Shown: one piece after another, positions 7,451 to 15,113 of the stretch | Numbering within the stretch: the first letter of the stretch is position 1 | How the letters are laid out: each line of letters starts with the position of its first letter | Origin: Candidatus Hodarchaeota archaeon | Lineage (GTDB): Archaea; Asgardarchaeota; Heimdallarchaeia; Hodarchaeales; YT1-039 | Assembly (NCBI GenBank): GCA_016840025.1 | Contig: JAEOTF010000430.1 | Location: 1 to 23,307, forward strand | Length of the DNA: 23,307 bases | Direction: 5' to 3' | Program-made: the position numbers and the translations under genes | Notes under the pieces: model-generated | Databases searched by the model: none | The model's input: the letters and a program-made list of their open reading frames with translations, nothing else | Told to the model about the DNA's origin: nothing

Positions 7451-7552
7451 ATCAATGACATCTAACTTATATTTTCTCTTTAAACCATTAGGTTATCAAA
7501 ACCAGTCGAAAATCTACAAAACTATAAGCTGTTTTTCTACATGATTTATAAC

Positions 7553-7956
7553 TTATTTTTTTGCTTCCTCGTACCCATGATCTGTTACATTTGCAACTAG
7601 CCACTGATTCTCTGTGTTTACAATATGAAAATACGTACAGTGGATGCCAATAGAATCGGGCATAATCATCTGCCAATCTACTTCAACGGAAGCAATAGGT
7701 CCATGAACACCAATTTGTTTTAGCTTATTAAGCTTAAAACCTACAGTTATTCCATGTTCATGTGCAACCATTAGGTTTTGCATCAGCTCAGAAAGTGGAC
7801 GGACTAGCAATTCACCATCATTCCCAATATTAAACCAATTAGCGGCAGGATGGCAAAGTTTTTGAAAATACTCGATATTAACATTGTTAAGACTTTCATA
7901 AAACCCATCTACAATTTTTTCACGAGTTCAATTACATTTGTGGATTCAGTATTCAT
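7553..7956 (-). pseudogene. NTF2/SnoaL-like protein, interrupted by a 1-base frameshift
   Basis: The ATG at 7956, with GAGGTA 8 bases upstream, begins MNTESTNVIELVKK and then meets a TAG. From the A6 run (complement of T6 at 7915-7920) a second frame continues with IVDGFYESLNNVNIEYF and runs to the TAA at 7553. Adding one A restores a single 134-residue frame. The pattern (N-terminal helix IVDGFYESLNN, NWFNIG, later strands VEVDWQMIM and QWLVANVTDHGYEE) suits the NTF2-like fold of SnoaL/ketosteroid-isomerase relatives, small ligand-binding or enzymatic domains. The rest of the frame is intact, so a sequencing error or programmed slippage is as likely as a dead gene. It lies 22 bases downstream of the sirtuin gene, possibly in one operon. 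Confidence 0.7.
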
Positions 7957-7978
7957 GAATTATTACCTCTATAGTTTA

Positions 7979-8701
7979 TCATTTGTTTCCTAACGCCTTA
8001 ATGAATTTTGGTAGTCCAATTTCAGCTGGTAAAGGTACTGTTAGATCTGCGATTGGGGTGATTGGAGTGTGTCGAGGGTTGAATTCAACTATAACCCCTC
8101 CTGTTTTTTTTGTGTAATGGATTAACGAGGCAGCAGGCATTACCACCCCACTGGTTCCTACTACTAAACACAAATCAGCTGATTCAGCTGCACTCATTGC
8201 GTTACCAAGAATTTCTGCATTTAGTGATTCCCCAAACCAGATTACATCGGGTCGCATAAGGTTATTACATTGAGAGCAATGTGGGGGCGTGTTTGGCGGC
8301 TTTTGAAGCCATGCATAGTGATTACATTGAGTACACCATGTTCGTCTAATATTCCCATGAATTTCGAGGATATTCTGTGATCCTGCTTCTCGATGCAGCC
8401 CATCTACGTTTTGGGTGATCAGAGTGAAGTTTCCATGTTTTTCTATTTCTGCAAGAGTAATATGAGCAGCATTCGGCTTGGCATTCATAATTATTTTTAA
8501 ACGATAGATGTACCACTCCCACACCCTTTTAGGGTTGTTACGGAATGCTTCAGGGGTAGCTAACTCTTCGGGGCGATAATTTCTCCATAACCCGTCCTTA
8601 CCTCGAAATGTAGGTATTCCACTTGCTTTACTAACCCCTGCTCCTGTTACTGCAACAACCTTTCCTTTTACTGCCTTAATTATCTCAGTAGGGATCTTCA
8701 T
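7979..8701 (-). CDS. Sir2-family NAD-dependent protein deacylase (sirtuin)
   Basis: Removes acyl groups from lysines using NAD, giving nicotinamide and O-acyl-ADP-ribose. 240 residues from the ATG at 8701; a TTG five codons earlier is less likely. The motifs are in order: TGAGVSKASGIPTFRG (NAD binding), TQNVDGLH, the catalytic His in EIHGNIRR, zinc cysteines CTQC and CSQC, PDVIWFGESL, then VVGTSGVVMPAASL near the C-terminus. The length is that of a catalytic core without extensions, as in archaeal Sir2 enzymes. It is divergent from the oligopeptidase B gene with 83 bases between start codons. Substrates, for example an Alba-like chromatin protein, cannot be read from the sequence. Confidence 0.93.
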   Translation of the reverse strand: MKIPTEIIKAVKGKVVAVTGAGVSKASGIPTFRGKDGLWRNYRPEELATPEAFRNNPKRVWEWYIYRLKIIMNAKPNAAHITLAEIEKHGNFTLITQNVDGLHREAGSQNILEIHGNIRRTWCTQCNHYAWLQKPPNTPPHCSQCNNLMRPDVIWFGESLNAEILGNAMSAAESADLCLVVGTSGVVMPAASLIHYTKKTGGVIVEFNPRHTPITPIADLTVPLPAEIGLPKFIKALGNK

Positions 8702-8737
8702 CTTTGAAACTTCCAAACAAAATTCTACATTTCAATT

Positions 8738-8748
8738 TTTTTATAAGT
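8738..8748. promoter_or_regulatory. shared, symmetric TATA box between sirtuin and ptrB
   Basis: The palindrome TTATAA (8741-8746) is preceded by T7 on the plus strand. It lies about 40 bases before the ATG of each divergent gene (8701 minus, 8785 plus), which would put a transcription start roughly 15 bases before each ATG. Position and palindromic form suggest one TATA box used both ways; this is not proven. Confidence 0.5.
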
Positions 8749-8784
8749 CAAAAGTTTCTTTTCACGTTAATTCATTCTTTTGTT

Positions 8785-10848
8785 ATGACCCTGAACAATG
8801 AAATAAAGCCACCTGTTGCCAGAATAGAAAGTAAAACAACTAAAATTCATGGGCTTGAGCTTATAGACGATTACTTTTGGCTAAGAAATAAGGAGTCAGA
8901 AGAAGTTATTGAATATTTGAAGAAAGAGAATGAGTATACTGGTCAAATGATGGCTCATACTAAGGATTTCCAAAATAAATTATTCAAAGAAATGAAGGAG
9001 CGTATTAAGGAGACGGATGAAACAGTTCCTGTTAAAATTGGAGAGTATTATTATTACAACAGAACTGAGAAAGGAAAAGACTATAAAATCAGGTGTCGGA
9101 AGTATCGTAATCTTGACGCAGAAGAAGAAATTATCTTAGATGAGAATGAACTAGCTGAAGGACAAGAATACCTCGAAATTGGAGGTTTTGAACTAAGCCC
9201 CGATTATAAGTTCTTGGCTTATGCAACAGATACTAGTGGTTATGAAACCTTTGATATATACATTAAAAATTTGGAAACAGGAGAATTATTAGAAGATAGG
9301 GTTAAAGGGGTTGGTGGAGATGTTCAATGGTCAAATGATGGTAAAGAGATTTATTATTGTGAATTAGACGAGGTCCATCGCTCTTATGCTGTTTCTAAGC
9401 ATATTATAGGCACATCTCAAAAAGATGATGTCAGTATATTTGAAGAACAGGATGAGACCTTTTTACTACAGTTAAGGAAATCAAAGGATCAAAAATATCT
9501 ATTTTTCATAATTCATTGTTACGGGGCAGAAACGACAGAATATCATTTTGTAGATCTAAGAGATCCTTCAGGCGAATTAAAGTTATTTGCTTCAAGAGAA
9601 GAGGGTATAGAATATTCAATTGTACATCATCACGGCTATTTCTATTTTTTAGTAAACAAAAACGCAGTGAATTTTAAATTGATGCGTACTCCTGTAAGTG
9701 CTTTGGGGATAAAAAATTGGGAAGAAGTGATTCCGTATAACCCTGAAGTACGCTTAGATCACCTTCAAGCATTTGAAAATTTCCTTGTTATCACTAAACG
9801 TGAGAAAGGGCTTATGGGTATAACAGTACGTGAATTTACTACAGGAGAAATCCATGGTATTGAGATGCTTGAGGAAATTTATGCTTTAGAACCTTGGCAA
9901 AATCTTGAATTTGAATCCGATATTTTTCGATTTACTTTTTCTTCCCTGACAACCCCCAAGACCATTTTTGATTATAACATGCGTGATCGGACTAAAGAAA
10001 CCAAAAAAAAGGATGAGATAAAAGGACATGATCCCAATCAATATATAACGGAAAGAAAGTATGCAACTGCAAAAGATGGAACTAAAATTCCTATTTCAAT
10101 TGCTTACAAAAAGGGCATTGAAATGAACGGGGAGAATCCTCTTCTCTTGTTCGGGTATGGTTCATATGGTACTTGTAAAGACCCTTCTTTTGACTCAAGA
10201 AGATTGAGTTTACTCGAGAGACAAGTAATTTTTGCAATCGCGCATATTCGTGGAGGAGGAGAATTAGGAAAATTGTGGTACAGAAACGGAAAGATGCTAA
10301 AGAAAATGAATACCTTCACCGATTTTATCAGTTGTTCGGAATTTTTAATAGAAAATGGTTATACGTCAAGTTCAAAACTCAGTATCAATGGAAGGAGCGC
10401 AGGGGGGCTTTTAATGGGAGCAGTAGTGAATTTATGCCCCAACCTATTCAAATCAGTTGTTGCGGAGGTTCCTTTTGTCGATGTTATGAATACAATGCTA
10501 GATTCGAGTGTTCCCCTAACAACTTTTGAATATAGGGAGTGGGGAAACCCAAACATCAAAGAAGAATATGAATACATGTATCAGTACTCGCCTTATGATA
10601 ATGTAGAAACGAAAAACTATCCTGATATGCTGGTTACAGGAGGGCTCAATGATCCACGAGTAGGCTATTGGGAACCAGCTAAATGGGTCGCAAAACTGAG
10701 AAGATTCAAAACCGATGAGAATAGATTAATTTTACAGGTGAATATGGGTGCAGGTCATAGCGGTGTTTCAGGGAGATATTCTTCAATAAAAGAAACAGCT
10801 TTTTTTTATGCCTACATTCTCAACTCGTTAAATCTACCACTTGAGTAG
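8785..10848 (+). CDS. ptrB: oligopeptidase B (S9A prolyl-oligopeptidase family)
   Basis: Cytosolic serine peptidase that cuts short peptides after basic residues (EC 3.4.21.83). The frame is open from a TTG at 8704, but the family begins as PPVARIESKTTKIHG...DDYFWLR, so the ATG at 8785 is chosen, giving 687 residues (E. coli OpdB is similar). The N-terminal part is the seven-bladed propeller; the C-terminal alpha/beta-hydrolase domain starts near residue 425. The catalytic triad is Ser538 (GRSAGG), Asp623 (LNDPRVGYWEPAKW) and His658 (GAGHSG). Their spacing of 85 and 35 residues is that of the E. coli enzyme. There is no signal peptide. It is divergent from the sirtuin gene and likely supports peptide use. 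Confidence 0.94.
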   Translation: MTLNNEIKPPVARIESKTTKIHGLELIDDYFWLRNKESEEVIEYLKKENEYTGQMMAHTKDFQNKLFKEMKERIKETDETVPVKIGEYYYYNRTEKGKDYKIRCRKYRNLDAEEEIILDENELAEGQEYLEIGGFELSPDYKFLAYATDTSGYETFDIYIKNLETGELLEDRVKGVGGDVQWSNDGKEIYYCELDEVHRSYAVSKHIIGTSQKDDVSIFEEQDETFLLQLRKSKDQKYLFFIIHCYGAETTEYHFVDLRDPSGELKLFASREEGIEYSIVHHHGYFYFLVNKNAVNFKLMRTPVSALGIKNWEEVIPYNPEVRLDHLQAFENFLVITKREKGLMGITVREFTTGEIHGIEMLEEIYALEPWQNLEFESDIFRFTFSSLTTPKTIFDYNMRDRTKETKKKDEIKGHDPNQYITERKYATAKDGTKIPISIAYKKGIEMNGENPLLLFGYGSYGTCKDPSFDSRRLSLLERQVIFAIAHIRGGGELGKLWYRNGKMLKKMNTFTDFISCSEFLIENGYTSSSKLSINGRSAGGLLMGAVVNLCPNLFKSVVAEVPFVDVMNTMLDSSVPLTTFEYREWGNPNIKEEYEYMYQYSPYDNVETKNYPDMLVTGGLNDPRVGYWEPAKWVAKLRRFKTDENRLILQVNMGAGHSGVSGRYSSIKETAFFYAYILNSLNLPLE

Positions 10849-10933
10849 CACTTTCCTGACCCTGAATAGTTTCTAATGAACTGGGTTAGATGTCCCATCC
10901 CATACCATTATACATGCGTTTGATGCATATAGA

Positions 10934-10944
10934 ATTTATATAAA
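10934..10944 (+). promoter_or_regulatory. TATA box of the GNAT gene
   Basis: ATTTATATAAA about 35-42 bases before the ATG at 10976 fits an archaeal TATA element with a start of transcription 10-15 bases before the gene. Confidence 0.55.
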
Positions 10945-10975
10945 CAATTCTTAGATTCCCTTAGATGGGATTCTT

Positions 10976-11458
10976 ATGGATGTAAATTCCCCCAATATCC
11001 GAATTCGTCGCGCAGGACTAGCGGATCTAGACATGCTAATTCAATTCAGAGTGGCGTTCTTTCATGAAATTAGAAACTTCCATGATGATCAAGCATCGTT
11101 CAAAAATGCACTTCAACAATACTTTACAACTACCCTACCATCAGAAGAGTTTATAGCGTATGTAGCCGAAATAAATGGAAAGATAGTAGCCAGTAGTGGA
11201 CTGGTATTTTTACAAAAGCCACCATCCCCAAGCAATCTTACAGGGAAAGAAGCCTATATTATGAACATGTATACCATCCCTGAATGGCGGAATAAAGGAA
11301 TTGGAACTAAGTTATTGAAGGAAATCATCAGACAAGTTCAGAAGAAAGGGATTTCTGCTATTCGATTACATGCAGAACCTGATGCAATAAGACTTTACGA
11401 AAAGAACGGATTTGTCTTCTCTGAACCAGTAGAAATGATATTGAAATTAGCGGAATAA
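10976..11458 (+). CDS. GNAT-family N-acetyltransferase
   Basis: 160 residues, one GNAT domain covering nearly the whole protein. The acetyl-CoA-binding motif A is clear (NMYTIPEWRNKGIGTKLLKE, with the R-N-K-G-I-G pyrophosphate loop near residue 105). Motif B includes AIRLHAEPDAIRLYEKNGF. The start of the domain (IRIRRAGLADLDMLIQFR) is typical, so the ATG at 10976 is well supported. The acceptor is unknown; small molecules or protein N-termini are both possible in this superfamily. It is monocistronic and converges on a small minus-strand gene. Confidence 0.88.
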   Translation: MDVNSPNIRIRRAGLADLDMLIQFRVAFFHEIRNFHDDQASFKNALQQYFTTTLPSEEFIAYVAEINGKIVASSGLVFLQKPPSPSNLTGKEAYIMNMYTIPEWRNKGIGTKLLKEIIRQVQKKGISAIRLHAEPDAIRLYEKNGFVFSEPVEMILKLAE

Positions 11459-11473
11459 AAAAACGAACACCAT

Positions 11474-11508
11474 TTCTATCAAAATTCTCAACAAATATTG
11501 TGATAGAA
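11474..11508. repeat. inverted repeat between convergent genes
   Basis: Arms TTCTATCA (11474-11481) and TGATAGAA (11501-11508) are perfect 8-base complements with a 19-base loop. They lie in the 54-base gap between the GNAT gene and the convergent small gene. A role at the 3' ends of both transcripts is possible but weakly supported. Confidence 0.4.
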
Positions 11509-11512
11509 CTTC

Positions 11513-11752
11513 TTACTTGTTAGAACTTATAGCAGCAAAAATCCTTGCCTTTAAAGCCGAGTTTTTAATTTTGTTTACTTCATTCTCAGTAGATTCTAAA
11601 AGATGAATTATTTCCTCATAACGATTGATTTTTATTCTTGAATCACCTTTTATTTGCTCAATAACTCGCGTTTCCAAAAATGATTGTAACTCTGATTTCA
11701 CCATGGGCTTTTTCAAGCTCCTAATAGTCGTGGTTCCCTCCAAATCTACCAT
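11513..11752 (-). CDS. small helical protein of unknown function, 79 residues
   Basis: The frame encodes a soluble, mostly helical, charged protein (residues 17-75), with no cysteines, signal peptide or recognised domain. Two starts are possible: the ATG at 11752, or the ATG at 11704 (MVKSELQ), which would give 63 residues and keep the whole helical part. The codon pattern looks like a real gene, but a small unknown frame cannot be confirmed by eye. Confidence 0.5.
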   Translation of the reverse strand: MVDLEGTTTIRSLKKPMVKSELQSFLETRVIEQIKGDSRIKINRYEEIIHLLESTENEVNKIKNSALKARIFAAISSNK

Positions 11753-11882
11753 GCATTTTAAGGGAGTATTTTTAGAAATTGAATGTTTTTTTGTGATAAA
11801 ATAACTTTCTGCAGTATAATATTCTTTTATCCTATAATATTTTGTTTTCCTAAAATGTCCTAGTTATGTATGCCTTATTGAA

Positions 11883-12821
11883 TCAGAGAAGTTTAATGGG
11901 CTTTTCTAATTTATTGAGAACCTCAAGGCTCTTCTGTCGAACCTTTTTGAGAAAAGTGATTGTTTGTTCGGATTGGGAGTTTGTGAGTTCTTCATCACAA
12001 CGTGTGAGCAATTCTGCTAAATGTTTGGAAGGATATTTAGCCCTATCACCCCAATCCCAGATTGAGCACCATTTGCGTCCGATTTCCGATCCATAAGCAT
12101 TTAAGGCTTCTTTCTTAGTAATATCCGACATTATCGTAGCAGGATGGTTGAATGGCATATCTGTACCGTTATCTTCGACCCCAAAAATTGCGTTGGCAAA
12201 AAAGAGGTAAATAGGAATATTAAACTGATCTACTAGTTCTTTAATTAATAGAGCTCCATTTAAGCCACCAGCAATGGAATAAATTACAAAAGCCCTGATG
12301 TCGGTATGTCGTGATAGCACCGACTCTAAAATTCTTTTCATCGTTCCACCGGTTGCTATAGTATCTCCAATAAGGATTACCGATTCAGAGCTTAATGCCT
12401 CATAATTCTCATAACTGAGTTCTGTTATCCAACCTGCGGTGTTAAGATGCCGTTTTGCGCCTACAAAACAACGATTTATCGTTTCCCCAAACACAACCGC
12501 AAACGCTTCCGCCATGTTATAATATAACGCCCCAGCTAAAGGTACAACCTCAGCAACGTTCTGAAAGGTTGAATTTTGAAACTCAGGAGAAAGCTCAAAG
12601 GCAATTGAGAGGAAGTCAATACAGCTTTTTCGGGCTAATTGTGCTAGTTCTGCCCCTACAATCCATGGTTGAGTAAGAATTTGCATAGCACTTGGCGATT
12701 CAATGATATAAGTGTGAAAAAATAGGTGTGGGCTATCAACACGGAAAACCTGTGGTGAGTGAGACGAAGCCGCTGGAGCAGAAATGAGTTTAGCGGTTTT
12801 TTGAACCTTAACTTGATCCAA
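11883..12821 (-). CDS. type I phosphoribosyltransferase, uracil-PRTase-like
   Basis: The PRPP-binding loop is VILIGDTIATGGTM (about residues 165-178), which resembles the DPMLATGG loop of uracil phosphoribosyltransferase. WDWGDR near residue 261 recalls the DAGDR uracil loop of that family. At 312 residues it is about 100 longer than Upp, with an N-terminal extension and a helical C-terminal tail, so plain salvage of uracil is uncertain and the substrate is left open. The only start that keeps the conserved-looking N-terminus is the TTG at 12821, with GGAG 11 bases upstream; the first internal ATG would remove 45 residues. Standing alone, it lies just past the detached porB tail. Confidence 0.75.
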   Translation of the reverse strand: MDQVKVQKTAKLISAPAASSHSPQVFRVDSPHLFFHTYIIESPSAMQILTQPWIVGAELAQLARKSCIDFLSIAFELSPEFQNSTFQNVAEVVPLAGALYYNMAEAFAVVFGETINRCFVGAKRHLNTAGWITELSYENYEALSSESVILIGDTIATGGTMKRILESVLSRHTDIRAFVIYSIAGGLNGALLIKELVDQFNIPIYLFFANAIFGVEDNGTDMPFNHPATIMSDITKKEALNAYGSEIGRKWCSIWDWGDRAKYPSKHLAELLTRCDEELTNSQSEQTITFLKKVRQKSLEVLNKLEKPIKLL

Positions 12822-12953
12822 ATTTTTCAGTGCTCCTTTGTTTCAAAAGATAATAAATTTAGGATGTGTTGTAAAGTTATCAGAAAAACCTCTTGCACCT
12901 AAGAATAATACTAATACAAAATTCAGGTATTATTATTAAAGAAGAGAAAATTC

Positions 12954-12962
12954 AAAAAAAAA
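12954..12962 (-). terminator. T9 tract after the porB relic
   Basis: On the minus strand a run of nine T lies 22 bases after the stop codon of the porB remnant. The intact porB is also followed by a T-rich tract. The relic therefore probably kept the terminator of the original gene. Confidence 0.5.
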
Positions 12963-12983
12963 GGGGATGAAAAGGTTTTTTGA

Positions 12984-13094
12984 CTAAAGTCCACATTTAT
13001 TGATTAATTCTTCCCATCGCTTATCAATATCTTCTTGAAAGGCATTAATAAGGTCGGTGCGTTCTTTTGGTTTGAAGATATGACGGAAACGCCC
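12984..13094 (-). pseudogene. detached second copy of the last 37 codons of porB
   Basis: Minus-strand translation gives GRFRHIFKPKERTDLINAF and so on to KCGL and TAG. It agrees with 33 of 36 residues of the PorB C-terminus (15114-15224); DNA agreement is about 92 of 111 bases. Homology stops sharply at the GGN codon (13092-13094); upstream lies an unrelated sequence with an in-frame TGA. Most differences are in third codon positions, so this tail evolved as part of a working gene before it was cut off. It is in the same orientation as porB, 2130 bases downstream. Either a second porB was truncated, or an element integrating into the 3' end of porB displaced the old tail. Confidence 0.88.
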
Positions 13095-13262
13095 CAAGCG
13101 TCAGTATGAGGAAGGCGATTTTCTGAGTCATAGAAACTTGAATGTTGAAGGGTACAAAAAAGTAGCTACTATGTTCTTCCCACATGTAGTAAAGGAAAGA
13201 CAAGAAAAGTCACTCGCTGCTGGAATACGCGGGAGGTTTCTCGACCCCTCTGCGCGATGAGT
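13081..13262 (+). other. 60-codon open frame without start, possible gene relic
   Basis: Between a TGA at 13081 and a TGA at 13260 the plus strand is open (for example ATMFFPHVVKERQEKSLAAG, GRFLDPSAR). There is no start near its beginning (the first ATG is more than half-way in), and the family is not recognised. It abuts the break point of the porB relic, so it may be the end of a gene from the inserted DNA, or chance. Confidence 0.2.
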
Positions 13263-13268
13263 CCCGTC

Positions 13269-13916
13269 TTAGCACTTTCTTTTCCGATAGTGGAAGCCAA
13301 TTAGCAAAATAGTTAGAACCGCTAGGAACAGGATCAAGATTGGCATAGTCCGCGGTACTTCAGGAAATGCGACATCGGACAAACGGACATCATCAACATT
13401 CATTGTAAAGTCGGAACCACCAGGGCCGTCAACAAAAAATATCGCCAGTCTAAGCTTAGTTGTCGTCGCAGGGGATGTGGCTGTTTCAGTCATTTCAAAC
13501 CAGCCAGTATTAGAGCGGTAATCACCTAAATTAACAAAGCCTAAGCCGGCTGTTTCATTGAACCAGCTAACCCCAATATGTGCCCAAGGACCGAGTACCA
13601 CAGTTTTATAAGCCCAGACGCTTATATAATACGCTGTCTCTGCTGCACAATTGATATAATCAGTCGAAATGTAGCAGCGATAGTCACCACCGCCTATATC
13701 CTCCGCATTAATTTCCGCGCTCCAGGAGCCATTAGCAGCGTTTGTATTCACGCGGGTTAACGAATCTCCACTTACAAGACTCCAATCATTTAGGTCCACT
13801 TCGAAGGTGTCGTTTCTCAAAAGAGTCGATGGTGGTGCATTAACGGCGCTCGTTTGGTGGGCCAGAAATAGTAGCCCCACTATTAATAATCTACTAAAGT
13901 TCTTTTTTAATGTCAT
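13269..13916 (-). CDS. exported, membrane-anchored lectin-like (CBM-type) protein
   Basis: From the ATG at 13916 (a GTG lies two codons earlier) about 215 residues. A signal peptide (LIVGLLFLAHQTSA, cleavage near residue 25) is followed by a 150-residue beta-sandwich of carbohydrate-binding-module type (FEVDLNDWSLVSGDSLTRV, SWSAEINAED, YYISVWAYK, RLAIFFVDG, NVDDVRL). The end is FPEVPRTMP, a hydrophobic segment and the basic RKRKC. That motif, membrane segment and basic tail resemble archaeosortase-processed C-terminal signals, but it could be a plain anchor. The protein probably sits on the outer cell surface. It lies within the segment bounded by the two porB tails, is more GC-rich than the flanking chromosome, and shares no operon with porB. 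Confidence 0.75.
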   Translation of the reverse strand: MTLKKNFSRLLIVGLLFLAHQTSAVNAPPSTLLRNDTFEVDLNDWSLVSGDSLTRVNTNAANGSWSAEINAEDIGGGDYRCYISTDYINCAAETAYYISVWAYKTVVLGPWAHIGVSWFNETAGLGFVNLGDYRSNTGWFEMTETATSPATTTKLRLAIFFVDGPGGSDFTMNVDDVRLSDVAFPEVPRTMPILILFLAVLTILLIGFHYRKRKC

Positions 13917-14202
13917 AAGCACTCACTTTAAGCTATTTATACCCCAAATTGGTGACCTCACAACAGAAGCTGTTAGAAAAAGGAATTTCAATGACGCTTG
14001 CACGTCCTAGTTTTGAAGCATGCACTGGTCTCCTTTTTCCGCTATATGCTGCTGATGAGAGGTGAGTTTTAGAAGTCAATTATCCGCTTATAAAGTCGAG
14101 TTTTAATCCATTGTTTTTGTCTCACCCATTTAATGTAATTTCAAGTCACCGGTATACAAATTTAAATGTAAGATATAACACAAAGAAAATGCAATTGCTT
14201 GT

Positions 14203-14955
14203 CTACTCTACATAAGAAAAAATTTCAGGTCGGTAATCACCATTTTTTATCGAATGCCATTCTTTTGTAATATTAGGGTGGGTTATGGTAATTCTATTCT
14301 TATCTGTTACAACACGACCAGAACAGGCAGGACAACCATTCCCATTAGTCCGAGCTTTGATTGATGTCTTCCATTCATATTTACAGGTCGAACATTGCCA
14401 CCAAATCTTTTTATTAGACCCATAGCTAAATTTGTCTGGTTTAAGTCCATCGTTTTTGGTTGGATGCCATTCTTTCACTAACTTAGGATGTGTTGAACAT
14501 AAACACCTCTTTTTTGTTATAATTTTTCCCGCACAATGTGGACAGCCATGCCCTTGAGCACGTTTAGAAATATAGGCCTTCCACTCATAGCCACACTTAG
14601 AGCAAATCCACCAAGCTTTTTTATTTGAACCAAAGGAAACATTCTCAGGTTTTAGGTCAATATTTTTGTCTGGATGCCATTCATTAGCTACTTCTGGGTG
14701 TATTAACGAAAGTCTATTTTTATCTGTGACTACCCGTCCACTACAGGCTGGACAACCTCGCCCTCTAGTGCGATCCTTAATAATTGCTTTCCACTCATAC
14801 CCACAAGAGGAGCATTGCCACCAAACCCTATTATGTGATCCAGAAGTGAATTTATGAGGAAAAAGTCCATCATTTTTTGTTGGATGCCATTCTTTTACTA
14901 GATGATCATAGTCTGAAATGGTTTTCCTACTTTTTGCTTTGTTTTGATTGTTCAA
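14203..14955 (-). CDS. zinc-ribbon repeat protein (DUF4379-like), truncated in repeat 4
   Basis: 250 residues made of exact 70-residue repeats beginning at Trp23, Trp93 and Trp163; a fourth begins at Trp233 but ends after 18 residues. Each full unit has WHPxKN, then WWxCxxCxYEW, a basic helix, and GCPxCxG, a four-cysteine zinc site of the treble-clef type. Such repeats occur in proteins of phages, giant viruses and mobile elements, sometimes joined to a nuclease domain. The stop in FSYVE, where the other units read FSYGSNKK or similar, suggests loss of the rest of the gene. The start appears to be a TTG at 14955; an ATG 9 bases upstream is in another frame and stops soon. The role is probably nucleic-acid binding, by inference. 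Confidence 0.8.
   Translation of the reverse strand: MNNQNKAKSRKTISDYDHLVKEWHPTKNDGLFPHKFTSGSHNRVWWQCSSCGYEWKAIIKDRTRGRGCPACSGRVVTDKNRLSLIHPEVANEWHPDKNIDLKPENVSFGSNKKAWWICSKCGYEWKAYISKRAQGHGCPHCAGKIITKKRCLCSTHPKLVKEWHPTKNDGLKPDKFSYGSNKKIWWQCSTCKYEWKTSIKARTNGNGCPACSGRVVTDKNRITITHPNITKEWHSIKNGDYRPEIFSYVE
14256..14889 (-). repeat. three 210-base coding repeats
   Basis: The DNA of the zinc-ribbon gene repeats every 210 bases (for example TGGATGCCATTC on the plus strand in three units). It encodes 70-residue units that differ mainly at surface positions. The fourth unit breaks off near 14203. Confidence 0.75.
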
Positions 14956-15076
14956 TATTATTCATTATATTATACCCATTTCCCTTCTTATATTTCTAAA
15001 ATGCCGTTGTTAATGTATCTGGCATTTAATTCAATTATAAAATTTAAACTACAGGAAATATTTTACCGAATATATT

Positions 15077-15095
15077 GAAAAAGAAAAAGAAGGAA
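15077..15095 (-). terminator. T-rich terminator of the por operon
   Basis: Read on the minus strand, T-rich runs (CTTTTTCTTTTTC) occur 20-40 bases after the porB stop, without a stem. This suits archaeal termination of the porGDAB transcript. Confidence 0.5.
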
Positions 15096-15113
15096 GAATG
15101 AATGTCTCTTTGA

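Larger units (their letters stand above)
12822..13268. other. 447-base interval holding a porB relic
   Basis: It contains, from left to right, the upstream region of the phosphoribosyltransferase gene, a T9 tract on the minus strand, the detached porB tail, and 170 bases whose plus strand has a 60-codon open frame without a start. It appears to be the scar of a rearrangement and not an ordinary spacer. Confidence 0.6.

Noticed and set aside
7164..7544. Plus-strand frame with a poly-serine run
   Set aside because: It is the complement of the acidic Asp/Glu codons of hsp20; the minus strand clearly encodes the real protein.
14857..14955. ATG 9 bases upstream of the zinc-ribbon gene start as the true start
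   Set aside because: That ATG reads in another frame and stops after about 12 codons; the TTG at 14955 is in frame with the repeats.
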